Assembly: GCA_002336855.1 (NCBI GenBank)
Contig: DDEV01000143.1
Coordinates: 659 to 34,313 of the forward strand
Length of the DNA stretch: 33,655 bases
Reading direction: 5' to 3'
From: Leucobacter sp. UBA1945
Lineage (GTDB): Bacteria; Actinomycetota; Actinomycetes; Actinomycetales; Microbacteriaceae
This document shows, one piece after another, positions 8,470 to 15,425 of this stretch (its first letter is position 1; the number at the start of each line of letters is the position of its first letter). A program made the translations under genes and the position numbers. The notes below the pieces were generated by a model, which did not search any database, was not told the DNA's origin, and was given only the letters and a program-made list of their open reading frames with translations.

Positions 8470-9499
8470 CTGCGTCTCCTTCTGCCTGGCGCGAGGGGGC
8501 AAATACTTGCAGGTCGAGCGGCGTGATGCCGTGCTGCTCCCACTCTCGCAGAATACCCGCAATATCGCTGTCCAGGCCAGCCAATGCGATGCCGCAATCA
8601 CCGCCACCCGCGCCCGAGGACTTCGCTGCGGCTCCGTATCGCTCGGCTATGGTGCACAACTCGCTGAGGGCGGCCGTCTCGATGACGATGCCGCGATCCT
8701 CGCCGAGACGCTGTAGCAGTGTGCGGGCGTGACGAACGGCAGCAAAAGCGGCCTCGTCGCTGCCCGGCGCGGGAGCCGAGGTAAGCGCAAGACAGAACGC
8801 GTCAACGAAACCGCGGCTTCTGGTGAGAAAGGTCTGCGCCGAGCTCGCATCGCCCTCGCCGGCTTTGCCGACGAGGCTCTCGGTCGAGGCGGGCGAACCC
8901 GTCCAGCCGACGAGCAAACTGAGATTCTGTGGCGTCGGCAGCCGCTCGATGCTGCAGGCCTGCCAGGCGTCGCTCTGCAGTGCCGACGTCACCCCGTGGG
9001 TCAGGCGATGCGCCCGGAGCGCCTCGCGATCGGGTGAGCTGTAGCGCAACCAGCCCCCGAAGGTGCTCGCCGCAAGGTCGCCGCCAGAGGCCTTCGGTGA
9101 GACCTCGATGGTTGCGAGCAGCGCCAATCGAAACCGCTCGTGCGCGGTCAAGCCGAGCTCGTACAGCCGGTTGAGGGCGTCGATCGTGGCGACGGTGACC
9201 GCCGCTGACGAGCCGAGCCCGAACTTTCGCCCGTCTGCCTCATCGAGCTCGCTCTTGGTTTCGATCTCGAAGAAGCGCTCGGGCAAGCCGCGCTCGCGGC
9301 GCAGCTCGTCGATCGTGGCGAGAGCCGCACTGACGTGGGTGCTGCTCGCCGCGCCGGCGGCATCGTCGGGCGACACCCGTTCGTGCAGCCGCACATACAG
9401 AAAACGATCGACGGCCACCAAGACGGCGGGCTCGCCTGCTTCTACGACCGCGTACTCGCCGGCGATGAAGAGCTTGCCGGGTGCGCGAGTCTCAATCAA
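8459..9499 (-). CDS. Phosphomevalonate kinase
   Basis: This 346-residue GHMP-superfamily kinase converts 5-phosphomevalonate to 5-diphosphomevalonate with ATP. The N-terminal strand APGKLFIAGEYAVVE, the ATP-binding loop FGLGSSAAVTVATIDAL, PKASGGDLAASTFGGWLRY (substrate region) and the C-terminal KSSGAGGGDCGIAL loop are all characteristic of the mevalonate-operon phosphomevalonate kinase (mvaK2 type). The start is best placed at TTG 9499: the frame before it has no kinase similarity, the TTG overlaps the mvaD stop as TTGA, and GGAGGG sits six bases upstream. Its 3' end overlaps fni by 11 bases. Position between mvaD and fni is the order known from actinomycete mevalonate clusters and supports the assignment over the related mevalonate kinase. 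Confidence 0.92.
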   Translation of the reverse strand: MIETRAPGKLFIAGEYAVVEAGEPAVLVAVDRFLYVRLHERVSPDDAAGAASSTHVSAALATIDELRRERGLPERFFEIETKSELDEADGRKFGLGSSAAVTVATIDALNRLYELGLTAHERFRLALLATIEVSPKASGGDLAASTFGGWLRYSSPDREALRAHRLTHGVTSALQSDAWQACSIERLPTPQNLSLLVGWTGSPASTESLVGKAGEGDASSAQTFLTRSRGFVDAFCLALTSAPAPGSDEAAFAAVRHARTLLQRLGEDRGIVIETAALSELCTIAERYGAAAKSSGAGGGDCGIALAGLDSDIAGILREWEQHGITPLDLQVFAPSRQAEGDADER

Positions 9500-10509
9500 G
9501 CCGTGCCCTCCGCGGGGCTGGCATCGGTGTCCGTGGGGTCGATCAGGGTCGCACCGGATCCGGCGCCCACGACGCGCACCGCACCGTATTGTGCAAGCGC
9601 TTCGGCAACGGCCGCAGCGTCTTCGGGGCGCGAGATCACCGCGACGTTCGGGCCCGCATCGGCGGTCGCATACGCCTCGACACCGGCGTCGCGCAGCGCG
9701 GCGACCGCGTCGAAAATCGCGATGCTGACGGGGGAGAGGTAGCGAATAGGCGGGTCTGCCGACTGAATGAGCGCGTGCATGCGCAATGCGTGCGTCTCGG
9801 TGATGCGGCCGATGCGCGAGAAATCGCGGTCTCGGCAGGCTTCGAGCATTGCCGCGAGGCTCTGTTCGGTCGACGGTGCCCACGCGGGATAGAACGGCGA
9901 GGTGAGCGCGGTGCGGCGCATTGCGGCGCGGCTTGACACGGCCTTCTGACGCGAATCGACAGTGACGATGATCATGCTCATCTCGGGGGCCTCGACCGGC
10001 TCGGCGAACGAGGTCTCGTCGCTCGTGCCCGCGTGCCACACGCTGATGCCATCGATGAGCGAACGGGCTGCCGAACCTGATCCCCGCCTCGCGAGACGGC
10101 TCAGCGCCGCACGATCGAGGTCGAGCCCGTACGCGGCTGAGGCGGCCACTGCGAGCGCGGCGAAGCCGGAGGCAGAAGACGCAAGACCTGCGCCCGTCGG
10201 GGCCTCGTTGATCGACGTGACCGAGGCATGCTGCGTCGACCCCGCCATTGCGCGCACAAGGTCGAGAAACTTCGTCACTCGGCCGAGGGAATCGCCGATC
10301 TGTGCAGCGCCGTTGAGCGAGAACTCATCGGTGGCCAGGCTGTCGAGCACCTCGACCGTCGTGGTGGTCGCAAACGCGTCGAGGGTGAGCGAGAGGCTGC
10401 CCGCAACAGGAAGGATCAGCGACTCATCTCGCTTGCCCCAGTATTTGACGAGCGCGATGTTCGGATAGGCGCGGGCGGTCGCCGCGTCGGGCTGGGTGAG
10501 TGCGCTCAT
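9496..10509 (-). CDS. mvaD: Diphosphomevalonate decarboxylase
   Basis: This 337-residue GHMP-fold enzyme converts 5-diphosphomevalonate to IPP, using ATP to phosphorylate the tertiary hydroxyl before decarboxylation. Hallmarks are YPNIALVKYWGKRDESLILPVAGSLS at the N-terminus (shown in part: ALVKYWGKRD), GLASSASGFAALAVA, RRGSGSAARSLIDG, and TADAGPNV, which carries the catalytic aspartate. Family members are about 320-340 residues long. The start ATG 10509 forms ATGA with the mvk stop. The open frame before it lies inside mvk and is not conserved. The stop is shared with the TTG start of the phosphomevalonate kinase gene (TTGA). It is the second gene of the operon. Confidence 0.96.
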   Translation of the reverse strand: MSALTQPDAATARAYPNIALVKYWGKRDESLILPVAGSLSLTLDAFATTTTVEVLDSLATDEFSLNGAAQIGDSLGRVTKFLDLVRAMAGSTQHASVTSINEAPTGAGLASSASGFAALAVAASAAYGLDLDRAALSRLARRGSGSAARSLIDGISVWHAGTSDETSFAEPVEAPEMSMIIVTVDSRQKAVSSRAAMRRTALTSPFYPAWAPSTEQSLAAMLEACRDRDFSRIGRITETHALRMHALIQSADPPIRYLSPVSIAIFDAVAALRDAGVEAYATADAGPNVAVISRPEDAAAVAEALAQYGAVRVVGAGSGATLIDPTDTDASPAEGTA

Positions 10510-11504
10510 GCGACGGGCACCGTCGCAGTCCACGTGCGCGTCGCGCCGGCCTCGCGCAGTGCGCAGCCAAGTTGCTCAGCGTGCTCTGCCGAGTGGGCGA
10601 GCGCGATGATGCAGCCGCCGAGGCCGCCACCAGTAAGTTTTGCGCCGATCGCACCTGCGTCGTGCGCGGCGGCCACGAGCGCATCGAGTGCGTCGGAGCT
10701 GACACCAATTGCGTGCAGCACTTCGTGCGCGTCGCGCATGCGGGCGCCGATGGCCTCGTGATCGCCGAGCGCGAGATCGTCGATTGCTCCCTCAGCGATC
10801 GACGCGAGCCGCGAAAGGAGGGTCTCCATGCCCTCGGGGTTCTGCTCTCGGCGCAGGCGCACTGCGCCGACCGCCTCGGCGGTCGAGCCAGCAATGCCAG
10901 AGTCTGCGAGCACGAAGCTCAGTGGTGCCCCGATGCGCACCGGCGAGACGGCGCCGAAATCGAAGCGAATCGCGCCGTCAGAGGTCACCGCCCGGGCATC
11001 GAGGCCGCTCGGGTTGCCATGAGCCACGCGTTCGGCCTGCTGCACGATGTCGTAGAGACCAGCGGTGGTGAGCTGCACTCCCGCCCAGTTCGTGATGCCG
11101 CGCGCAATCGCTGCGGCGACTGCCGCGCTCGAGCCGAGGCCGCGAGAGTGCGGGATCGCGCTCAGAATCTGCACGCGCACAGACGCGTCGCTCTTGCCGC
11201 AATAGGCCAGTGCCGCGTGGATCGCCGTCACGACCGGCTGCAGGCGGGCCGGTGCCGCCGATGCATCGCCAGAGAACAGCTCGCTCTCGATGCGCACGCC
11301 CTCGGCGGCAGAGTCGACGCGGGCCTCGGCGGCAAGCTCGTGAATCGGCACGGCAATGGCCGGTGCGCCGTACACGACCGCGTGTTCACCAAAGAGGATC
11401 GCCTTTGCGTGGGCTGATCCCTCGAACTGCGGCAGTTGTGAGCTGCGCGCGCCGCTCGCCGTGTTCCCGTCTAGGGGAAGGCGGATCGGAAGGGTGCTCG
11501 TCAT
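10506..11504 (-). CDS. mvk: Mevalonate kinase
   Basis: This 332-residue GHMP kinase phosphorylates mevalonate at C5. It shows HAKAILFGEHAVVYGAPAIA (N-terminal motif), PHSRGLGSSAAVAAAIARG (ATP loop), a DARAVTSDGAI segment around the catalytic aspartate (family GLD box: NPSGLDARAVT), and the C-terminal KLTGGGLGGCIIAL. ATG 11504 is the only reasonable start near the motif. Its ribosome-binding site is weak. It is the first gene of the mevalonate operon and is coupled to mvaD by ATGA. The gap upstream (11505-11725) carries a -10-like TAGAAT on this strand and is shared with the divergent dinB. Confidence 0.95.
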   Translation of the reverse strand: MTSTLPIRLPLDGNTASGARSSQLPQFEGSAHAKAILFGEHAVVYGAPAIAVPIHELAAEARVDSAAEGVRIESELFSGDASAAPARLQPVVTAIHAALAYCGKSDASVRVQILSAIPHSRGLGSSAAVAAAIARGITNWAGVQLTTAGLYDIVQQAERVAHGNPSGLDARAVTSDGAIRFDFGAVSPVRIGAPLSFVLADSGIAGSTAEAVGAVRLRREQNPEGMETLLSRLASIAEGAIDDLALGDHEAIGARMRDAHEVLHAIGVSSDALDALVAAAHDAGAIGAKLTGGGLGGCIIALAHSAEHAEQLGCALREAGATRTWTATVPVA

Positions 11505-11597
11505 GCGGATCCGTTCGCTCGGCCTGTGATGTTTCGTTCGGGGCCGCGCGCTGCCGCGACCTGATGGGCGGGCGGGCCGCCCCAAATAGCTTCCAAC

Positions 11598-11603
11598 ATT
11601 CTA
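11598..11603 (-). promoter_or_regulatory. Possible -10 element of the mevalonate operon promoter
   Basis: Read on the minus strand, TAGAAT matches TATAAT at five of six positions and would give a leader of roughly 85 bases before mvk. I see no convincing -35 at the right distance and no clear operator. It is the best candidate in the 221-base gap between mvk and dinB. Confidence 0.35.
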
Positions 11604-11725
11604 GCCATCTGCCACATCTGATCCTGTGACCGCGCTCAGCGCGGCGCGCTTCGCGCGGCTCGAGTGCACAAGAACCGCCCCGCGCGGCGAGAACTGCGCA
11701 CCCGATATGCCCGACAATAGAGGGC

Positions 11726-12955
11726 ATGAACCATCGTGAGCGCGCAACTGCCTCGATGCTGCACGTCGACATGGATTCGTTCTTCGTCTCGGTTGAACTG
11801 CTCGACAGTCCCGAGCTGCGGGGCTTGCCCAGCGCAGTTGCCCATGACACGGCGCGCTCGGTGGTGTCGAGCGCGAGCTACGAGGCGCGTCGTTTCGGCG
11901 TGCGCTCTGCGATGCCCGTTGCGCGCGCGAAGCAGCTCTGCCCGCAGCTCGTGCTGATCGACCCGCACTTCGAGAAGTACCGCGCTGCATCGAGGCAGGT
12001 GATGGAGATTTTTCACGAGTTCACGCCGCTGGTCGAGCCGCTCAGTATCGACGAGGCGTTTCTCGACGTTGCGGGTTCGGTGCGGCTGTTCGGTTCACCC
12101 GTAGAGATCGCTCACCAGCTGCGAGAGCGAGTCAGGCAGCGCACCGGCCTGCCGGCCTCGGTTGGGCTCGCCGCGACCAAACACGTCGCGAAGCTTGCGT
12201 CGCAGCGCGCGAAACCCGACGGACTGCTTGAGATCTCACCCGAGCGCACGCTCGCGTTTCTGCACCCGCTGCCGATCGAGGCGATCTGGGGCGTCGGCGG
12301 CGCGACAGCGAAGCAGTTGCACGGTCGCGCGATCCACACGGTCGGTGACCTCGCCCGCGAACCGCTCGAGAGCCTGCGTCGCATCGTTGGTGCCTCGAGC
12401 GCGCAGAAGTTGCACGACCTCGCGAACGGTCGCGACGCTCGAGAGGTAGAGACGCAGCGGGTCGAGAAGAGCATCGGTCACGAAGAGACCTTCGCTATCG
12501 ATGAGCGATCTCGAGAGGTGCTCGAGCGAGAGCTATTGCGCCTGGCGACGCGCACCGGCGAGCGGTTGCGGCAGCACGACCTCGAAGCTCGCACCATCGC
12601 GATCAAAGTGCGCTACGACGACTTTCAGACCGTCAGCCGCTCGCGCACCCTGAACGAGGCGACGAACGCTACGCAGCGGATCTATCAGACCGCGCGCGAG
12701 CTGTTCGCCTCGCTCGGCGCTTCATACGACGGTGGACCGGTGCGTCCTGTCAGGCTCATCGGAGTGCGGGCGGAGCAGCTGCTGCCGTCCGGAAGCGACA
12801 CTGCCGCACTCTGGAGCGAGAACGAGGAGTGGCGCGCCCTTGATCAAGCAGTTGACGAGGTGAAGGGCAAGTTCGGCCGTGACGGCTTGACCTCTGCCCG
12901 GCTGCTCGCCCCGCGCAGAGATGTGGTTGATCCTCGTTCGCTTGAAACGCCCTGA
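11726..12955 (+). CDS. dinB: DNA polymerase IV (Y-family translesion polymerase)
   Basis: This 409-residue Y-family polymerase copies damaged templates with low fidelity. Catalytic metal-binding residues are present: Asp15 in MLHVDMDSFFVSVE, and Asp109 and Glu110 in LSIDEAFLDVAG. SYEARRFGVRSAMP (steric and fingers region), SVGLAATKHVAKLASQRAKPDGL (palm), the HhH thumb IEAIWGVGGATAKQL and a little-finger domain ending at LIGVRAEQL complete the fold. A canonical C-terminal beta-clamp peptide of the QLSLF type is not visible; the corresponding stretch reads TAALWS. ATG 11726 has a -10-like GACAAT (11713-11718) seven bases upstream, so the message may be leaderless. ATG 11756 is an alternative start just before the first motif. 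It is divergent from the mevalonate operon. Confidence 0.94.
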   Translation: MNHRERATASMLHVDMDSFFVSVELLDSPELRGLPSAVAHDTARSVVSSASYEARRFGVRSAMPVARAKQLCPQLVLIDPHFEKYRAASRQVMEIFHEFTPLVEPLSIDEAFLDVAGSVRLFGSPVEIAHQLRERVRQRTGLPASVGLAATKHVAKLASQRAKPDGLLEISPERTLAFLHPLPIEAIWGVGGATAKQLHGRAIHTVGDLAREPLESLRRIVGASSAQKLHDLANGRDAREVETQRVEKSIGHEETFAIDERSREVLERELLRLATRTGERLRQHDLEARTIAIKVRYDDFQTVSRSRTLNEATNATQRIYQTARELFASLGASYDGGPVRPVRLIGVRAEQLLPSGSDTAALWSENEEWRALDQAVDEVKGKFGRDGLTSARLLAPRRDVVDPRSLETP

Positions 12956-12985
12956 AGCTCACGTGGCAAAAGCCGCGCTGCCGAC

Positions 12986-13549
12986 TTACGAAGTCTCGTG
13001 CATGCGCAGCACGGAGTCGAGGATCGCGGCCAACCAGTCGTACACCATCACCGTGCCGCGAGTCTCGTCTTCTGCAAGCAGCCTCGCGTGATCGCTCTCG
13101 CGTTCGAGGCCGATGCGCGCGGCGATCGCCAGTCGAAGTGAGGTCAGCGTGCGAACCCAGGCGGGCATCGTCTTCTCGGTGACGTCGATCTCGACGCTCG
13201 CGGTCTCGTCGGTGAGCGTTTCAGCTCCGAGGCCGAGCGCGCCCGTCACCTCGAGCGCGTCCTGGAGCTTTCTGTTCACGAGGCCCTGCTCAGTCAATCG
13301 CCGAAACGCAGAAGCGTCGCCCTCGTCTTCGAAGGCGTCAGGAAAGAGTCTTGCGAGCGCGGGATCCTCAGGGGTCGCGTCGCTGCCGCCGACCTCGAGG
13401 CTTGCGAACAGGGGGTCGGGATCGAGTGCGGTCGAGCTGTGGCTCTGCAACAGGGCGGTGAGCTGGGTGACCAGACGGTCGAGCAGCTGCGCCTCGTCAT
13501 GGTCGAGCCGCAGGCGCAGTCCGCCCTCAGGAAGGGGGAGCAGTCTCAT
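12986..13549 (-). CDS. DUF2017 family protein
   Basis: This 187-residue protein resembles the actinobacterial DUF2017 family, which regularly lies next to clpS. Its function is not established. Visible features are an N-terminal LPLPEGGLRLRLDHDEAQLLDRLVTQL, an acidic central part with ARLFPDAFEDEGDASAFRRLTEQGL, and a C-terminal helical segment AEDETRGTVMVYDWLAAILDSVLR. It is soluble and has no signal peptide. ATG 13549 overlaps the clpS stop as ATGA, which decides the start. It is the last gene of the metalloprotease-clpS-DUF2017 operon and converges on dinB with a 30-base gap in which I see no clear terminator. A role in adaptor-dependent proteolysis is guilt by association only. Confidence 0.85.
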   Translation of the reverse strand: MRLLPLPEGGLRLRLDHDEAQLLDRLVTQLTALLQSHSSTALDPDPLFASLEVGGSDATPEDPALARLFPDAFEDEGDASAFRRLTEQGLVNRKLQDALEVTGALGLGAETLTDETASVEIDVTEKTMPAWVRTLTSLRLAIAARIGLERESDHARLLAEDETRGTVMVYDWLAAILDSVLRMHETS

Positions 13550-13836
13550 TGCGCGCCCGCCTGCCGAACGGTGGCCCACAATCCATAGCCGTGCATCGCC
13601 TCGACGTGCATCTCCATCGCCTCGCGCGAACCCTCGGCGACCACCGCGCTGCCCGCCTGATGCACCCGCAGCATGAGCTCTTCGGCGTGTGCCTGGTCGA
13701 AACCGAAGTGGGTGCGAAACACATAGGTGACGTACGACATCAGGTTCACGGGATCATCCCACACCACGGTCTGCCATGGTCGCTCGGCCAGCAACTGGCT
13801 GCTCGAAGAGCTACTCGCGTCGGTATGTGCGGCCAT
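13546..13836 (-). CDS. clpS: ATP-dependent Clp protease adaptor ClpS
   Basis: This 96-residue adaptor hands N-degron substrates to ClpAP/ClpCP. The core WQTVVWDDPVNLMSYVTYVF contains the ClpS hallmark of a DDP/N-x-x-MxYV element, followed by FGFDQAHAEELMLRVHQAGSAVV, G(S)REAMEMHVEAMHGYGLWATV. A serine-rich flexible N-terminus (about 20 residues) precedes it, as is usual. ATG 13836 overlaps the metalloprotease stop (TGATG) and is preferred over a GTG three codons upstream. It is coupled downstream to DUF2017 by ATGA. The combination with the zincin-like protease gene is common in actinobacteria. Confidence 0.95.
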   Translation of the reverse strand: MAAHTDASSSSSSQLLAERPWQTVVWDDPVNLMSYVTYVFRTHFGFDQAHAEELMLRVHQAGSAVVAEGSREAMEMHVEAMHGYGLWATVRQAGAQ

Positions 13837-14183
13837 CAACCCCACCCCAGCTCGTGAATGCGCTCTTCGGTGATCCCGTAGAAGTGTGCGATCTCGTGCA
13901 CGAGCGTGATTCTGATCTCTGACACCAGCTCTTGCATATCTGCGCAGTGGGCGAGCAGATTCTCGCGAAAGAGAATGATGCGGTCGGGTTCTTCGCCGAA
14001 GCCGTAGCTCTCGCGCTCGGCGAGTGAGAAGCCCTCGTAGACGCCGAGCACATCGCTGCCATCTTCAGGGCGATCTTCGACGAGAAAGATGACGTTGTCG
14101 AGCTCGCGCAGCATGTCGTCGGGCAGCGTATCGAGACCCTCGCCAACGAGAATCTCGAAGTCGGCATGCGACACACTCAACAT
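13836..14183 (-). CDS. Zincin-like metallopeptidase family protein (minimal metalloprotease type)
   Basis: This 115-residue small putative zinc metalloprotease has the short zincin motif HEIAHFYGITEERIHELGW near the C-terminus. The HExxH histidines and glutamate plus the downstream glycine are in the pattern of the DUF1025/zincin_1 family. The central part, ERESYGFGEEPDRIILFRENL, is also family-typical. The natural substrate is unknown to me. A -10-like TAGGGT (minus strand, 14190-14195) ends six bases before the ATG, so this first gene of the operon with clpS and DUF2017 could be translated from a leaderless message. The stop overlaps the clpS start by one base. Confidence 0.88.
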   Translation of the reverse strand: MLSVSHADFEILVGEGLDTLPDDMLRELDNVIFLVEDRPEDGSDVLGVYEGFSLAERESYGFGEEPDRIILFRENLLAHCADMQELVSEIRITLVHEIAHFYGITEERIHELGWG

Positions 14184-14205
14184 GCTCTCACCCTAACAAG
14201 TGACG

Positions 14206-14221
14206 GGCTGCGCACGCAGCC
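14206..14221. terminator. Short GC-rich hairpin between DUF1361 and the metalloprotease gene
   Basis: GGCTGCG-CA-CGCAGCC is a perfect 7-base inverted repeat. It starts directly after the DUF1361 stop on the minus strand and lies upstream of the metalloprotease promoter. No T tract follows, so its use as a terminator is uncertain. Confidence 0.35.
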
Positions 14222-14932
14222 TCACAAAGATCCCTTGCTCGCCTCGAGCGTCGAAAGCGTGTCGATATACATACCGCCAATAATCAGGTAGATGAAACCG
14301 AGAAACGCCGCATAAGTGAGGGTGAACCCGACGCACGCCCACACACGCTCCCACGCGCTGAAATGCTCGACGATTCGGCGCAGAAAACCGATCGGGTGCT
14401 TGATGTCCCAACTGTTCAGGCGAAGATACCTGCCCAGATACATGCCGAAGCCCAGCAGGAGCAACACCACGCCGACCGCGATCCACGAGGCGGGCCGCGT
14501 AATCGCCGCCATCGAATCGCCGAACACCATGATCGCCGCCATCACGTGCACCACGAGCACGTTCACGACCGTGTTCACCACGCCAGACATCGCGAGGCTG
14601 ATGACGAGAATGATGTCGTACCAGAGCGGCACCGGATCGTCGTCACCGCGATGCGAAAAATTCAGCTCGGTGATCAGATAGCTCGCGTTCGGCAGCATCA
14701 GCAACCAGATGAGCATCGTCGCAATCCAGACCGCAGTGCCGGCCGCGGCAGCCACCTGCGTCGCGATCGCCCCCGCGAGCAGCCCGAGCAGCAGCACGAA
14801 GATGGGCACCATCGAAAGAAAAACGTTCCAGAGCATGGGCCGATAGAGCGTCACGCGGTAGACGACGGCCCTGAGGATCACGAGCGCAATCGCATACAAA
14901 TTCAGGCCGATGACCCCGACGAAGAAGAGCAT
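14222..14932 (-). CDS. DUF1361 family membrane protein
   Basis: This 236-residue integral membrane protein has about seven hydrophobic segments. Family-typical stretches are LMLPNASYLITELNFSHRG, VPLWYDIILVISLAMSGV and GFGMYLGRYLRLNSWDI, which match the DUF1361 pattern (PNxxYLxTDLxH; RFLRLNSWD). The function is not known. The frame remains open back through the tRNA-His gene, so the long version is impossible. ATG 14932 directly precedes the first TM segment and lies seven bases after a -10-like TAGCCT (minus strand, 14940-14945). GTG 14938 is an alternative. The gene stands alone and is divergent from tRNA-His. Confidence 0.85.
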   Translation of the reverse strand: MLFFVGVIGLNLYAIALVILRAVVYRVTLYRPMLWNVFLSMVPIFVLLLGLLAGAIATQVAAAAGTAVWIATMLIWLLMLPNASYLITELNFSHRGDDDPVPLWYDIILVISLAMSGVVNTVVNVLVVHVMAAIMVFGDSMAAITRPASWIAVGVVLLLLGFGMYLGRYLRLNSWDIKHPIGFLRRIVEHFSAWERVWACVGFTLTYAAFLGFIYLIIGGMYIDTLSTLEASKGSL

Positions 14933-15001
14933 ATGCACCAGGCTACCCGCCCGGTTGTGCGTCAAATGCTTCTCGATTGTGCGCTCGCCGCAGCTTTGGG
15001 A

Positions 15002-15007
15002 TATGAT
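15002..15007 (+). promoter_or_regulatory. Probable -10 element of the tRNA-His promoter
   Basis: TATGAT lies 41 bases before the mature tRNA and matches the sigma-A -10 consensus at five of six positions. TTGTGC at 14977-14982 could be the -35, although the 19-base spacing is long. Confidence 0.5.
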
Positions 15008-15048
15008 CGTCAGGTTGCCAAATGAGCCTCGGCTCGATGGTGCAGCAT

Positions 15049-15122
15049 GGTGGGCATAGCTCAGTTGGTAGAGCACCGGCTTGTGGTGCCGGTGGTCGCG
15101 GGTTCAAGTCCCGTTGTCCACC
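15049..15122 (+). tRNA. tRNA-His (anticodon GTG)
   Basis: The sequence folds as a complete cloverleaf. The acceptor GTGGGCA (15050-15056) pairs with TGTCCAC (15115-15121). The D arm contains AGCTCAGTTGGTAGAGC, and the anticodon stem CCGGC/GCCGG encloses loop TTGTGGT with anticodon GTG. The T arm is CGGGTTCAAGTCCCG. The G at 15049 opposite the discriminator C at 15122 supplies the extra G-1:C73 pair, the identity mark of histidine tRNA. CCA is not encoded; CTG follows. The gene stands alone, with a strong terminator starting seven bases later. Confidence 0.97.
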
Positions 15123-15128
15123 CTGATG

Positions 15129-15167
15129 AATCGGCTCCGGCGTTTGCGTCGGGGCCGATTTCTTTTT
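15129..15167 (+). terminator. Rho-independent terminator of tRNA-His
   Basis: Fourteen paired positions (15129-15142 with 15147-15160, two of them G-T) enclose a TTTG loop, and TCTTTTT follows directly. It begins seven bases after the tRNA and is the clearest intrinsic terminator of the window. Confidence 0.9.
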
Positions 15168-15425
15168 CGTCGCTGCCGTCGGCGGGTTGGGGAGGCCGGG
15201 CATGGGCCCGTGGGCCAGTTCGGGTTATCGGTAGAAACGCCCCCCGAAAAGGCTCTTGGGCCCCGCGACCACAGGAAGAACTATTTGCGCATGCTTCGCG
15301 ACACTTTTTGATATTTCTGCGCTCTCTTCATTGTGAAAGCGGGTTTTGTCGTGCCGAAACCCGGTCATTCCTCCTATGGGCGTTGGGGCGCTCAGTGGAG
15401 ATCAAAGAAGATGGGGAGTGTTCTG
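15168..15425 (+). promoter_or_regulatory. Gap before the surface-protein gene with a possible promoter
   Basis: These 258 bases hold no convincing gene. An open frame running into the surface protein has no signal-peptide logic before base 15426. TTGCGC (15285-15290) followed at 17-19 bases by TTGATATT (15308-15315) is the best promoter-like pair. It would leave a leader of about 100 bases. I see no riboswitch that I recognise. Confidence 0.25.

Noticed and set aside
12956..12985. Terminator between dinB and DUF2017
   Set aside because: Only a 3-base GGC/GCC pairing around AAAA is present, too weak to call.
14933..15076. Upstream extension of the DUF1361 protein
   Set aside because: It would read through the tRNA-His gene on the opposite strand. 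The membrane protein needs no such N-terminus.
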